Assembly (NCBI RefSeq): GCF_021462225.1
Contig: NC_061804.1
Location: 13,992,740 to 14,056,739 of the forward strand
DNA length: 64,000 nucleotides
Source of the DNA: Girardinichthys multiradiatus
Taxonomy: Eukaryota > Chordata > Actinopteri > Cyprinodontiformes > Goodeidae
Reading direction: 5' to 3'
This document shows positions 12,901-24,106 of this stretch, one piece after another. The position numbers and the translations under genes were made by a program. Within the stretch, counting starts at the first letter, position 1. Each line of letters opens with the position of its first letter. The notes below the pieces were generated by a model. That model searched no databases. It saw only the letters and a program-made list of their open reading frames with translations, and was not told the DNA's origin.

Positions 12901-13240
12901 CCTTTTCAACTCATCAGGGATTTGGGGTTGTAGTTGAAGTGTAATTTGAGCTTTTGAGATATTAATCAGCTGCTCCCGGTTGTAAGAAACAACCCCGTTG
13001 CCATGGCAATGCATCATAACAAATGTCCAAAAATAGAAAGTATTAGGAAAAATCCTCCAAGCTGCACAGCATCTGACACCGGAGAGGACAGTTGTCCAAA
13101 AAAAAAAAAAAAAAAAAAATCAATTGTATCCACCACAAGAGGAATAGTTCCCAAAAAAAGAATAAATCAGAATCAAAAGTAACAGAGCTATTCCAACCTG
13201 CTGCCACCTTGAGCAGCGCAATTGTTCCAAAGAAAAAAAA
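9977..13240 (-). mobile_element. Near-complete non-LTR retrotransposon (CR1/L2/Rex1 group)
   Basis: LINE in minus orientation. The 3' end at low coordinates is a tandem ATTCA tail (about 9977-10006) preceded by a CTTTATTCATCCCAAAGGG-type segment, as in fish Rex1-like elements. Coding sequence runs from 13017 down to about 10057, with a 5' region to about 13240 containing an A-run (13099-13120). Target-site duplications were not found. The assignment to Rex1 rather than L2 is from memory of tail and protein style. Confidence 0.85.
10057..13017 (-). pseudogene. LINE endonuclease/reverse transcriptase ORF (stop and frameshift)
   Basis: Non-LTR polyprotein. The open part from 13017 to 10786 (743 codons) has an APE-type endonuclease (GNVRSLGNK, FTETWLQD, SGDFNHASL, GKSDHNLVF) and then reverse transcriptase blocks ([46 protein letters not shown]). 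A TAG stop follows at about 10784. The next piece carries KYSDDSAVVGW, so the catalytic YADD box is YSDD with both aspartates kept. A second break, a frameshift in an A-run near 10590, precedes the C-terminal frame 10575-10057 (EYKYLGVHLDNRLEW and so on). The element is dead but only lightly damaged. Confidence 0.85.
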
Positions 13241-14434
13241 AATATTGTCTCACTGAAAGATTTATTTGTACCACTGACGAAGTGTGTCATGAAGAGCATC
13301 AGTTTCTGCTGGGCCTATTTTACATGTTAACAGGTGAAGTCTGTAGCAGCCTGTGTAATCATTAACATGTGCTTTAACACCAGATGTTACTGGTCTGATA
13401 CAGAGGATCATAGTGCACACAGTCGGAGCCATTAATTACTCTTACTGCCTACACGTTACATAATATAAGATGGTTAGGGTTTCAGTCAGCCCATTCATTA
13501 AAGTGCTTGTGACACGCTTTTCCCACAAATGCAGAAATTGAAAGAAAACATATGAATATTGAAAGAATTAGGCAATAATTGGCATGATATTAGGATATAA
13601 GATGTGATAAAAGAAAATTGTGACACAAAACAAGCATATTTTGATGTTATATTTTGCAAGTCCAAAGTTGCTCGGAAATGACGTCAAAGGGGATGTCTTC
13701 AGTCCTTCATTGTGTGAGCGTCAATGATAAATTGATTAGGTAGAAGCCAAGTTGTGTTAAAAACAGCGTTAATATGGTGAAACTGTGCATTACTGGTGGT
13801 GGCAGCAATACAACAGCAGCTGTTAGCCTGTACTACTTTTCCTGACGTGAGGAGGATCAGAGTTGCTGGGATCAGAGCCAGAAAACTAATGAGGAACAGA
13901 TGGGCTGGTCCCACCAAGCACAGCCAGTTGAGGACTTTCGGCAAACTGCTTCGAACAAGAAATCTCTGAATTCGCAAGAGAAATTATGTCAGAGGTCAGG
14001 ATATCTACCAGACAAAGGAGAATGTTGAAGCAGAGTCTATAGCCATGCTGTTCAGTGCATCTGTTGTGAAAAGATCGCCAAAGAAAAGGTTGTTGCTCAC
14101 TGTTGCTAATTGGATCAAGGCTCAGCTGTTAAGAACATTTCCTTGTCGCAAAAGTACATTTAGGTATCAGCAGTTATTGTTAATAATTACAAATGTTAAA
14201 TTATGAATTATTAACAATAATAATCCGAGATTATTATTATTATTAAAATAAGATAAATTACATGACCATACAATACATTTAAATAAATGTTTCTCTAAAG
14301 ATTCTAATATAAAGTTTAAAAAACTGTCACATCAGTTAGTGTCTTTAGATCTTGAATCATCCCTTGTGTCTGCTGCTGCTGCTCCATGCTGCTCATCTTC
14401 GCCTCCGGTTGTTTCACTCAGTGCCGTATATATA
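13241..14434. other. Unassigned sequence left of Tc1 copy 2
   Basis: No gene recognised. It contains TGACGTCAAAGGGGA (13679-13693), which recurs inverted at 16456-16470 on the other side of the Tc1 insertion, so this stretch may be one half of an older, interrupted element. A 92-codon minus frame at 13699-13977 has no recognisable similarity. Confidence 0.4.
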
Positions 14435-15999
14435 CAGGTCCTTCTCAAAAAATTAGCATATTGTGATAAAGTTCATTATTTTCTATAATGTAATGATAAA
14501 AATTTAACATTCATATATTTTAGATTCATTGCACACTAACTGAAATATTTTAGGTATTTCATTGTCTTAATACGGATGATTTTGGCATACAGCTCATGAA
14601 AACCCAAAATTACTATCTCACAAAATTAGCATATTTCATCCGACCAATAAAAGAAAAGTGTTTTTAATACAAAAAACGTCAACTTTCAAATAATCATGTA
14701 CAGTTATGCACTCAATACTTGATCTGGAATCCTTTTGCAGAAATGACTGCTTCAATGCGGCGTGGCATGGAGGCAATCAGCCTGTGGCACTGAGGTCTTA
14801 TGGAGACCCAGGATGCTTCGATAGCGGCCTTTAGCTCATCCAGAGTGTTGGGTCTTGAGTCTCTCAACGTTCTCTTCACAATATCCCACAGATTCTCTAT
14901 GGGGTTCAGGTCAGGAGAATTGGCAGGCCAATTGAGCACACTGATACCATGGTCAGTAAACCATTTACCAGTGGTTTTGGCACTGTGAGCAGGTGCCAGG
15001 TCGTGCTGAAAAATGAAATCTTCATCTCCATAAAGCTTTTCAGCAGATGGAAGCATGAAGTGCTCCAAAATCTCCTGATAGCTAGCTGCATTGACCCTGC
15101 CCTTGATAAAACACAGTGGACCAACACCAGCAGCTGACATGGCACCCCAGACCATCACTGACTGTGGGTACTTGACACTGGACTTCTGGCATTTTGGCAT
15201 TTCCTTCTCCCCAGTCTTCCTCCAGACTCTGGCACCTTGATTTCCGAATGACTTGCAGAATTTGCTTTCATCCGAAAAAAGTACTTTGGACCCCTGAGCA
15301 ACAGTCCAGTGCTGCTTCTCTGTAGCCCAGGACTGGGGAATGTGGCACCTGTAGCCCATTTCCTGCACACGCCTGTGCACGGTGGCTCTGGATGTTTCTA
15401 CTCCAGACTCAGTCCACTGGTTCCGCAGGTCCCCCAAGGTCTGGAATCGGCCCTTCTCCACAATCTTCCTCAGGGTCCGGTCACCTATTCTCGTTGTGCA
15501 GCGTTTTCTGCCACACTTTTTCCTTCCCACAGACTTCCCACTGAGGTGCCTTGATACAGCACTCTGGGAACAGCCTATTCGTTCAGAAATTTCTTTCTGT
15601 GTCTTACCCTCTTGCTTGAGGGTGTCAATAGTGGCCTTCTGGATAGCAGTCAGGTCGGCAGTCTTACCCATGATTGAGGTTTTGAGTGATGAAGCAGGCT
15701 GGGAGTTTTAAAGGCCTCAGGAATCTTTTGCAGATGTTTAGAGTTAACTCGTTGATTCAGATGATTAGGTTCATAGCTCGTTTAGAGAGCCTTTTAATGA
15801 TATGCTAATTTTGTGAGATAGGAATTTTGGGTTTTCATGAGCTGTATGCCAAAATCATCCGTATTAAGACAATGAAAGACCTGAAATATTTCAGTTAGTG
15901 TGCAATGAATCTAAAATATATGAATGTTAAATTTTCATCATGACATTATGGAAAATAATTAACTTTATCACAATATGCTAATTTTTTGAGAAGGACCTG
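14435..15999 (-). mobile_element. Tc1/mariner element, copy 2 (complete, 1565 bp)
   Basis: Complete element, TA at 14433-14434 and 16000-16001, ends CAGGTCCTTCTCAAA and its complement, with inverted repeats of about 200 bases on each side. It encodes an uninterrupted transposase in minus orientation, the only one of the four copies in this window with no stop or frameshift. It carries the same 42-base internal deletion as copies 1 and 4. Confidence 0.95.
14712..15671 (-). CDS. Tc1-type DD34E transposase, open but with a 14-residue internal deletion
   Basis: 319-residue cut-and-paste transposase. Start MGKTADLTAIQK. First helix-turn-helix about residues 10-45 (KEISERIGCSQSAVSRHL), basic GRKKCGRKR at 49-57, second HTH about 62-105. 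Catalytic triad: D134 (LFSDESKF), D224 (FQHDLAPAH), E259 (PDLNPIENLW), with exactly 34 residues between the second D and the E, the Tc1 spacing. The usual length is about 340; residues after IPQ113 lack a 14-residue linker (KPLLNQKHRQKH region) that copy 3 keeps, and one codon is missing near residue 294. Whether it is active without the linker is unknown. Confidence 0.9.
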   Translation of the reverse strand: MGKTADLTAIQKATIDTLKQEGKTQKEISERIGCSQSAVSRHLSGKSVGRKKCGRKRCTTRIGDRTLRKIVEKGRFQTLGDLRNQWTESGVETSRATVHRRVQEMGYRCHIPQSWATEKQHWTVAQGSKVLFSDESKFCKSFGNQGARVWRKTGEKEMPKCQKSSVKYPQSVMVWGAMSAAGVGPLCFIKGRVNAASYQEILEHFMLPSAEKLYGDEDFIFQHDLAPAHSAKTTGKWFTDHGISVLNWPANSPDLNPIENLWDIVKRTLRDSRPNTLDELKAAIEASWVSIRPQCHRLIASMPRRIEAVISAKGFQIKY

Positions 16000-16635
16000 T
16001 ATACTGTAACACTGGATTTACACTGATTCTGCATCGGTCCAGTCTGCTGTGAAGCTCGGAAGAGCACTAAGAACCATACGCAGATCGTGCAATAAAAGGC
16101 AGTGATAAATGCAGATTCAAATCAGTTTAACCAGTTAAACTGCTTTATTTTTTGTTTTATGTAACCAGATATTTTCATGTGTTTTTTCTACAATGGGTGC
16201 ATACACTGAGTGCAGTATGATTCATGTATATTGACTTTGGCAGTGCTTTGGCATCAGGCAAAAATAAACTGGTCGAAGTAGATGTCCATCCGCACATTCA
16301 GCACTTGTGCTCTGCCATCTGATGAAAGCTGACTTCTTCTGACTCTGCTATGTCTCTCTGCGATAATGACTGAAATACATCTAAAGAAATATCAGATTCT
16401 TCACTGCTGTCTGTGTTGCTGCCATTTTAACAGTGGTCAGTTTACATGCAGGGGTTCCCCTTTGACGTCATAAAAGAGCGCAACAAAATCGCAAAGGAGT
16501 AGTTTGGAAATGCCTTTTTAGTGAAATTTATGACCATATATCTAAGCAACTGTTCATTTCAGTGGCACGAATTTACTTTTTAAAATAGTTTAACAATGTT
16601 TGCTTTCCATAAATGTAATTATATTTATCATGAAA

Positions 16636-16964
16636 ATTCAGGGCTGCACAGTGGTGCTGTTGGTAGCACTGTTGCCTTGCTGCAAGAAGGTCCTGGGTTC
16701 GATTCCCGGCCAGGGGTCTTTCTGCATGGAGTTTGCATGTTCTCCCCGTGCAAGTTCTCCCCTGTTAGGTTAATTGGTCAATCTAAATTGCCCTTAGGTG
16801 AATGAATGAATGTGCATGGTTGTTTGTGTGTTGCCCTGCGATGGACTGGCGACCTGTCCAGGGTGTACCCCGCCTCTCGCCCATAGACTGCTGGAGATAG
16901 GCACCAGATCCCCTGTGACCCACTATGGAATAAGCGGTACAAAATGACTGACTGACATGAAAAT
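16636..16964 (+). repeat. tRNA-like SINE-type repeat
   Basis: Dispersed fish repeat beginning GGGCTGCACAGTGGTGCTG. It has an A-box-like segment (GGTAGCACTGTTG region) and a perfect pol III B box GGTTCGATTCC at 16696-16706. The body continues with GGAGTTTGCATGTTCTCC and ends near ATAAGCGGTACAAAATGAC. A longer copy is at 59262-59605; fragments lie at 32540-32885, 38190-38285 and 54500-54540. Confidence 0.75.
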
Positions 16965-17647
16965 TCAATGTTACAGGCACTTTAATGCTCATGCTTTGTA
17001 CTGGGTTATTTTAGGCCATGTTTTTAAATAGTGTGTCTAAGGATATGTTTAAAAAATTTAAGTCTGTCATATTCAAGTTGTTTTTAAAGATCTGATATGA
17101 AAAAAAGAAAGACAAGAAACTAAACCCTTTACCTATCTCTTTCAAAATAATTTACTCATCAGGTCAGTCACATATTTTTTGTAATGTTGCTACTTCTCTG
17201 AAAGAGGTCCTAAATAATATTCTACCTATGGCAAGTGCTATTCTTGTTACCAAATCTGTAAATAATGTCTGTTCTGAATAATCAATGCAAACATCTTTCT
17301 TGGCATTACAACTAAATTCTTATTATAATCAATGAATAGATTCATGCATGTCTTTAATGGTATTTTTACAATTTATTTATATTGATCTCCTAGTCTTTGA
17401 GCTTAGAAGGCCTCTCTGTTAAAATTAAGCAGTTACTTGAAATGTAAATCTTCCAATAATTTGGTGTTTAACTGTATATGTATTAGTGTGTATCAATGGA
17501 CTTCAAAATGAATCCATAATTAGCTTCTGCATAGCCAGTTTCCTGCATTTTGCAATTGTCTTAAATCTTTTGTGACATCAAATGCAACCAAACCATGATA
17601 AATCAATTTTATAGTGAGCATACACGAACCCTTTTGGTTTTTTATTG
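16965..17647. other. AT-rich spacer, nothing recognised
   Basis: Between the SINE and Tc1 copy 3; no feature seen on either strand. Confidence 0.4.
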
Positions 17648-17649
17648 TA

Positions 17650-19258
17650 CAGGTCCTTCTCAAAATATTAGCATATTGTAATAAAGTTAATTATTTTCCA
17701 TAATGTCATGATGACAATTTAACATTCATATATTTTAGATTCATTGCACACTAACTGAAATATTTCAGGTCTTTTATTGTCTTAATACGGATGATTTTGG
17801 CATACAGCTCATGAAAACCCAAAATTCCTATCTCACAAAATTAGCATATCATTAAAAGGGTCTCTAAACGAGCTATGAACCTAATCATCTGAATCAACGA
17901 GTTAACTCTAAACACCTGCAAAAGATTCCTGAGGCCTTTAAAACTCCCAGCCTGGTTCATCACTCAAAACCCCAATCATGGGTAAGACTGCTGACCTGAC
18001 TGCTGTCCAGAAGGCCACTATTGGCACCCTCAAGCAAGAGGGTAAGACACAGAAAGAAATTTCTGAACGAATAGGCTGTCCCCAGTGTGCTGTATCAAGG
18101 CACCTCAGTGGGAAGTCTGTGGGAAGGAAAAAGTGTGGCAGAAAACGCTGCACAACGAGAAGAGGTGACCGGACCCTGAGGAAGATTGTGGAGAAGGGCC
18201 GATTCCAGACCTTGGGGGACCTGCGGAAGCAGTGGACTGAGTCTGGAGTAGAAACATCCAGAGCCACCGTTACAGGCGTGTGCAGGAAATGGGCTACAGG
18301 TGCCGCATTCCCCAGGTCAAGCCACTTTTGAACCAGAAACATCGGCAGAAGCACCTGACCTGGGCTACAGAGAAGCAGCACTGGACTGTTGCTCAGTGGT
18401 CCAAAGTACTTTTTTCGGATGAAAGCAAATTCTGCATGTCATTCGGAAATCAAGGTGCCAGAGTCTGGAGGAAGACTGGGGAGAAGGAAATGCCAAAATG
18501 CCAGAAGTCCAGTGTCAAGTACCCAAAGTCAGTGATGGTCTGGGGTGCCGTGTCAGCTGCTGGTGTTGGTCCACTGTATTTTATCAAGGGCAGGGTCAAT
18601 GCAGCTAGCTATCAGGAGATTTTGGAACACTTCATGCTTCCATCTGCTGAAAAGCTTTATGGAGATGAAGATTTCATTTTTCAGCACGACCTGGCAGCTG
18701 CTCACATTGCCAAAACCACTGGTAAATGGTTTACTGACCATGGTATCACTGTGCTCAATTGGCCTGCCAACTCTCCTGACCTGAACCCCATAGAGAATCT
18801 GTGGGATATTGTGAAGACAACGTTGAGAGACTCAAGACCCAACACTCTGGATGAGCTAAAGGCCGCTATCGAAGCATCCTGGGCCTCCACAAGACCTCAG
18901 CAGTGCCACAAGCTGATTGCCTCCATGCCATGCCGCATTGAAGCAGTCATTTCTGCCAAAGGATTCCCGACCAAGTATTGAGTGCATAACTGTACATGAT
19001 TATTTGAAGGTTGACGTTTTTTGTATTAAAAACACTTTTCTTTTATTGGTCGGATGAATTATGCTAATTTTGTGAGATAGGAATTTTGGGTTTTCATGAG
19101 CTGTATGCCAAAATCATCCGTATTAAGACAATAAAAGATCTGAAATATTTCAGTTAGTGTGCAATGAATCTAAAATATATGAATGTTTAATTTTCATCAT
19201 GACATTATGGAAAATAATGAACTTTATCACAATATGCTAATATTTTGAGAAGGACCTG
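17650..19258 (+). mobile_element. Tc1/mariner element, copy 3 (complete, 1609 bp, opposite orientation)
   Basis: Complete element with TA at 17648-17649 and 19259-19260 and about 200-base inverted repeats. It is about 44 bases longer than copy 2 because it keeps the 42-base segment (18316-18357) missing from the other three copies. It is in plus orientation, 1.65 kb from copy 2, which is in minus orientation. Confidence 0.95.
17978..18981 (+). pseudogene. Tc1 transposase with full-length linker, one frameshift
   Basis: Starts MGKTADLTAVQK at 17978 and keeps all transposase regions, including the VKPLLNQKHRQKHL linker, LFSDESKF, FQHDLAAAH and PDLNPIENLW. A single base is missing near 18270 (GTTACAGG where copy 2 has GTGCACAGG), which moves the second HTH out of frame; the frame from about 18280 to 18981 is then open. 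Length without that loss would be about 334 residues, the family norm. Confidence 0.85.
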
Positions 19259-19587
19259 TATTTGTCTGCATATTTTTTTACTTGTGTCTACAGCACCCCC
19301 ATGTGGAAAACCACACCCCTGCTTCCCATGGCTTAATAGCATGAGTTGCTCAAAAAATAAAATTTTCTTTATTTGACTAAAGGTTCCCTCTTTGAATTTT
19401 AAGTAATAGTTACAAAGAAAACCAAAGTAAAAAGCCAAATATAAACAACAAAAAGCCACAAGATGAAATGTCCACATGAGCCCACCACCTTTGAGGAAAT
19501 TGGTGTTGGGTGTAGTCTGAGTGGTGCTGCAGGTGGGAGTGGGAACCTATGCATAATAATTCTCCATGCGGAAAATTTATCTTAGCA

Positions 19588-19611
19588 TGAAGAAGAAGAA
19601 GAAGAAGATAA
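19588..19611. repeat. (GAA)n microsatellite
   Basis: About seven GAA units in a purine run. Confidence 0.7.
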
Positions 19612-19639
19612 ACTTATGTCTAAGATTCAGAAATGTCTA

Positions 19640-20850
19640 CTCAATGTGACTGGTATTATCTGCAAACCAGCATTGGGTCTGGAACCACATTCAGAGGATT
19701 CCTCTGTCTCCTAAGTTACATCTCTTCAGAGGCATTAGGTCAGTGCTTGAATACTCATAAACACTACAGACTGAGTGCATCTACGTTGTGCCTCAGATTA
19801 AGAGAGTTGCCTCTTGAGCTACAGTGGGTAAAGTTACGACTTGTGTTTGTAATGAGCAGCTTAAATTACCTGATGTTTCTGAAGTCTCTGTAAAATTCAA
19901 TGATTTCTTGAAAGACGTTATGTTGTGGGATTCTGTTGTTCTCCTAAGGGACTTCAACGTGTTTGGAAAGAATGCTTGAACCCCACACTGCTGGGATGGT
20001 TGTGTTTAGTAGAAGAATGATTTTTATTATTTAAAATCACTTCCAAGCTTAAATTAATCAATCGTTTCCTGAAGCAGCTGGTAAGTATGACAACGCTGAT
20101 ACAGCTGCAGTTTTAATGGCAGTAGATGCTTAACCTGAAATACTATAGAAATTTGGGAAGACTCTGGATGAGGCCTCAAGGTTGTTCAGGCAAACTCTTA
20201 GCCAGCCTAAACAGAGAAGCAGGGCTTGTTTCAACCTGTGTTTGAAAGGTAGCCACTTTAAATCTAATCACATAGTTAATGACCAAACAGTAGGGTATTC
20301 TCCGTCAGGGTTGGGGATGCGTCTTTCCCTCCAGCTGTTGTAATTTGGAAAATTTGTATCTTATATCTTAAAATGAGAACTAGAGAAAAGGGTCAATGTT
20401 TTGTGTTAAGTAAACAATGGTACTGCACAGGTCTGGGGTGGAGAAGAATACATTAAGAAGAAATGAAAGCTGGAGTTTGACAAGTCCATCTGTATTGCAG
20501 CACTCATATGATCATCAGATTTGGTTCATGAAGATGGATAGAAGAGGGTAAAATAATTTTACTTTAAAATGATGTCTGTACTTAGTCTTGGAGATTGAGG
20601 AGCTCAAACATTCAGGAGAGGCTCATAGTAGAGTTGTTCCTTCTCTACATTATAGGGAGCACCCTAAATTGGTTTTGGTATTTGATACGAATGATGGTCT
20701 TTTGTGTAAATGTAAGGGTTTTTTGACTATGTCCTTGGAGAGCCAGAAATCACTGTAGGGATTTTATATTTTCTCTCAACTGGGAACTGCCTAGGATCCA
20801 CCTAAACCTAATCTTAATTGATCAAATGCAACTGGATGGATGACAAACAG
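19640..20850 (+). mobile_element. Heavily decayed Rex3/RTE LINE remnant
   Basis: Scattered stretches follow the order of an RTE element on the plus strand: an endonuclease-like segment near 19950 (CTAAGGGACTTCAACGTG), then about 20610-20690 resembling the coding sequence for REGLRVEPLLLHIERSQLRWLGH, about 20775-20805 resembling LGWERLGIPP, and a GGATGGATGAC tail near 20833. No frame is open. Much older than the copy at 8867. Confidence 0.45.
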
Positions 20851-21480
20851 AGCCATATGTATTTCATATGTGTGTATTCAAACATTTTACAATATGTATT
20901 TCAACAGTTCAATAAGCTGGAATTGGCCTGTCCCTTTAGTCACTCAACATCCAAGGAAAAACTTAATTAAAGGTTAGTCTCGTAAAAACCATTCTCTACC
21001 TTCCATGTCCTAATTAAATTCATTTAACAATCATGACACAGTTTAAGAAAATGGAGGGAGCTTATGAGTTAAGATGTTTAAATTAATATCCAACACCCAT
21101 CATCAGAACAAGGAAAACCTTCAGCTTTACTGTGTGTGGGGTGACGCTTTGGAACAGTCTGCATTCAGAGCTCAAGTAATTGTTGAACACTAAACAGTTT
21201 AAAAAATGCTACAAAAAAGGATTATAAACGGATATCATACTTAAAATATTACTGTTGCTGTTGTCGCTGTGAGAAGTAAACAGAGCAGCAGAGTATATAA
21301 AGTGCATAGCCCAGGTGAAAACAGGGAGGATGACTGGCATAAAGCAGGAGAACAGAATGAAGCTGATTACAATGGTAGTGGGAGAGAGTGAACGTAAAAA
21401 CATAACTGGAACCAAATATACTATGAATAATCCAACAAAGAATACTAACAGAAAAAAAACCTAATACAAAAAAACCAAGA
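20851..21480. other. Spacer, nothing recognised
   Basis: AT-rich sequence without recognised genes or repeats. Confidence 0.4.
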
Positions 21481-21529
21481 ATAAATTAGAAGGCCAGTGT
21501 GAATTTCTAGAGGAAGGCAAACCTCATTC

Positions 21530-22180
21530 TTCAAAGCATGGAGGTGGAAGTGGCATGGTTTTGAGATTCTTTGCTGCACCATGATCCGGCTAGCTCACCA
21601 TAATACAGTCCACCATAAACTGTACCGTGCTTGAAAACAAATTGGCGAGAACTATTATTTTTTAACTAAGCTAATACAAAACTGGGCCCTGCAAACATGA
21701 CAATGACCCAAACATACTAATAAATCTATTAAGAACTGGCTGAAAACTAGGAAATGAAAATTTCTGTGCCAAGTCAAAGCCCAGATCTCATTGAGACACT
21801 GTAGGTGGACTTGAAGCAGGCTATACATGCAAGAAGCCCACTTAAGCATCTCATAGCTGAAAGTGAGAAGTGGGAAAACTACTAAGAGTGATGCCAGAGA
21901 CATGGTAGATGACCACAAGATTGGTATTACTGAAGGTATCTTAGCTAAAGGGAGTAACAGTAGCTATTAGGTGGTGGGGGTGTCCTAACTTTTTCCCTGT
22001 TCAGCTAGAAAACAAACTCTCGTTTATATATTTTGTTTAACATTTAAAACAATGTTATTGTTTGGTGTTTAAGTGCAGCTAAATACATGTATTTTTCAGT
22101 GGTTAAAAGAAGGAGATTGGATGTCAATATGTGACATTTTGTTTGAAAGTGCTGAATATTTAATGGGGTGTCTTCATTTT
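21530..22180 (+). mobile_element. Degenerate Tc1-like remnant (third family)
   Basis: Plus-strand relict of a Tc1 transposase 3' half: segments matching SQSPDLNPIET-LWxDLKRAVHARNPS style coding (about 21770-21850) followed by a 3' region with GGGGTGTCCTAACTTTTTCC (about 21977), typical of one fish Tc1 family, and a similar motif near 22170. Not coding. Confidence 0.55.
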
Positions 22181-22226
22181 TTATATGAAGGTATACCCTT
22201 CTCAGTATTTTGTGGGAAACCATTTA

Positions 22227-23786
22227 CAGGTCCTTCTCAAAATATTAGCATATTGTGATAAAGTTCATTATTTTCCATAATGTCATGATGAAAATTTAAC
22301 ATTCATATATTTTAGATTCATTGCACACTAACTGAAATATTTCAGGTGTTTTATTGTCTTAATACGGATGATTTTGGCATACAGCTCATGAAAACCCAAA
22401 ATTCCTATCTCACAAAATTAGCATATTTCATCTGACCAATAAAAGAAAAGTGTTTTTAATACAAAAAACGTCAACCTTCAAATAATCATGTACAGTTATG
22501 CACTCAATACTTGGTCGGGAATCCTTTTGCAGAAATGACTGCTTCAATGCGGCGTGGCATGGAGGCAATCAGCCTGTGGCACTGCTGAGGTCTTATGGAG
22601 GCCCAAGATGCTTCGATAGCGGCCTTTAGCTCATCCAGAGTGTTGGGTCTTGAGTCTCTCAACGTTCTCTTCACAATATCCCACAGATTCTCTATGGGGT
22701 TCAGGTCAGGAGAGTTGGCAGGCCAATTGAGCACAGTGATACCATGGTCAGTAAACCATTTACCAGTGGTTTTGGCACTGTGAGCAGGTGCCAGGTCGTG
22801 CTGAGAAATGAAATCTTCATCTCCATAAAGCTTTTCAGCAGATGGAAGCATGAAGTGCTCCAAAATCTCCTGATAGCTAGCTGCATTGACCCTGCCATTG
22901 ATAAAACACAGTGGACCAACACCAGCAGCTGACACGGCACCCCAGACCATCACTGACTGTGGGTACTTGACACTGGACTTCTGGCATTTCCTTCTCCCCA
23001 GTCTTCCTCCAGACTCTGGCACCTTGATTTCCGAATGACATGCAGAATTTGCTTTCATCCAAAAAAAGTTCTTTGGACCACTGAGCAACAGTCCAGTGCT
23101 GCTTCTCTGTAGCCCAGGTCTGGGGAATGCGGCACCTGTAGACCATTTCCTGCACACGCCTGTGCACGGTGGCTCTGGATGTTTCTACTCCAGACTCAGT
23201 CCACTGGTTCCGCAGGTCCCCCAAGGTCTGGAATCGGCCCTTCTCCACAATCTCCCTCAGGGTCCGGTCACCTCTTCTCGTTGTGCAGCGTTTTCTGCCA
23301 CACGTTTTCCTTCCCACAGACTTCCCACTGAGGTGCCTCGATACAGCACTCTGGGAACAGCCTATTCGTTCAGAAATTTATTTCTGTGTCTTACCCTCTT
23401 GCTTGAGGGTGTCAATAGTGGCCTTCTGGACAGCAGTTGGGTCGGCAGTCTTACCCATGATTGGGGTTTTGAATGATGAACCAGGCTGGGAGTTTTAAAG
23501 GCCTCAGGAATCTTTTGCAGGTGTTTAGAGTTAACTTGTTGATTCAGATGATTAGGTTCATAGCTCGTTTAGAGAGCCTTTTAATGATATGCTAATTTTG
23601 TGAGATAGGAATTTTGGGTTTTCATGAGCTGTATGCCAAAATCATCTGTATTAAGACAATAAAAGACCTGAAATATTTCAGTTAGTGTGCAATGAATCTA
23701 AAATATATGAATGTTAAATTTTCATCATGACATTATGGAAAATAATGAACTTTATCACAATATGCTAATATTTTGAGAAGGACCTG
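22227..23786 (-). mobile_element. Tc1/mariner element, copy 4 (complete, 1560 bp)
   Basis: Complete element with TA at 22225-22226 and 23787-23788 and long inverted repeats. Minus-orientation transposase is broken. It shares the 42-base deletion with copies 1 and 2 and the early nonsense codon with copy 1. Confidence 0.95.
22504..23461 (-). pseudogene. Tc1 transposase pseudogene
   Basis: Begins at the MGKTADPTAVQK-like start near 23459. TAA (plus-strand TTA, 23378-23380) replaces the Glu of QKEIS about 27 codons in. An 8-base deletion near 22987 (CTGGCATTTCC where copy 2 has an extra TTGGCATT) shifts the frame in the catalytic domain. FISQHDLAPAH and PDLNPIENLW remain legible in the 3' frame. 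Confidence 0.85.
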
Positions 23787-23799
23787 TATTAGCATTATA

Positions 23800-24010
23800 G
23801 CAATCAAAGGATTTTTATAATCGTTGAGAACATTATTGCTTGTCTTCACTGGTAGTCTGTTGTGATGATCTACAAGTCTTTGGTGTTGAAAGGCCTCCTT
23901 GCCATCACCCTAATTCTTAACTCCTGCCACAGTTTATTCACCAGATTGAAATGATGCCTCTCCAGGACTCCAGAATGCTAATATTACTTTCAGTGAGGCA
24001 ACATGTTGAT
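23800..24010 (-). mobile_element. Possible DNA-transposon remnant
   Basis: Contains CCTCCTTGCCATCACCCTAATT and CCTGCCACAG...CACCAGATTGA segments that I recognise from the antisense strand of fish Tc1-like elements. Short and decayed; family uncertain. Confidence 0.35.
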
Positions 24011-24106
24011 CAAATTATAAGATTTATTTACATCTAAATCTTCCAGTCGGTCATTACAGCTACTGAAAAATAGAGGTTTTCAGAACATTTTACTTTGAGA
24101 TGTACC

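Noticed and set aside
13699..13977. 92-codon minus-strand frame
   Set aside because: No motif recognised, and it lies in probable repeat-derived sequence beside the 15-base inverted repeat.
15309..15711. Long plus-strand open frames opposite the Tc1 transposases (also near 141-537, 23096-23498, and minus 17938-18381)
   Set aside because: They are antisense shadows of the transposase gene and repeat in every copy; no independent similarity.
18316..18357. The 42-base segment missing from three Tc1 copies as a spliced-out intron
   Set aside because: It begins GT but ends TG, not AG, and its translation matches the normal linker of Tc1 transposases, so it is a deletion in the other copies.
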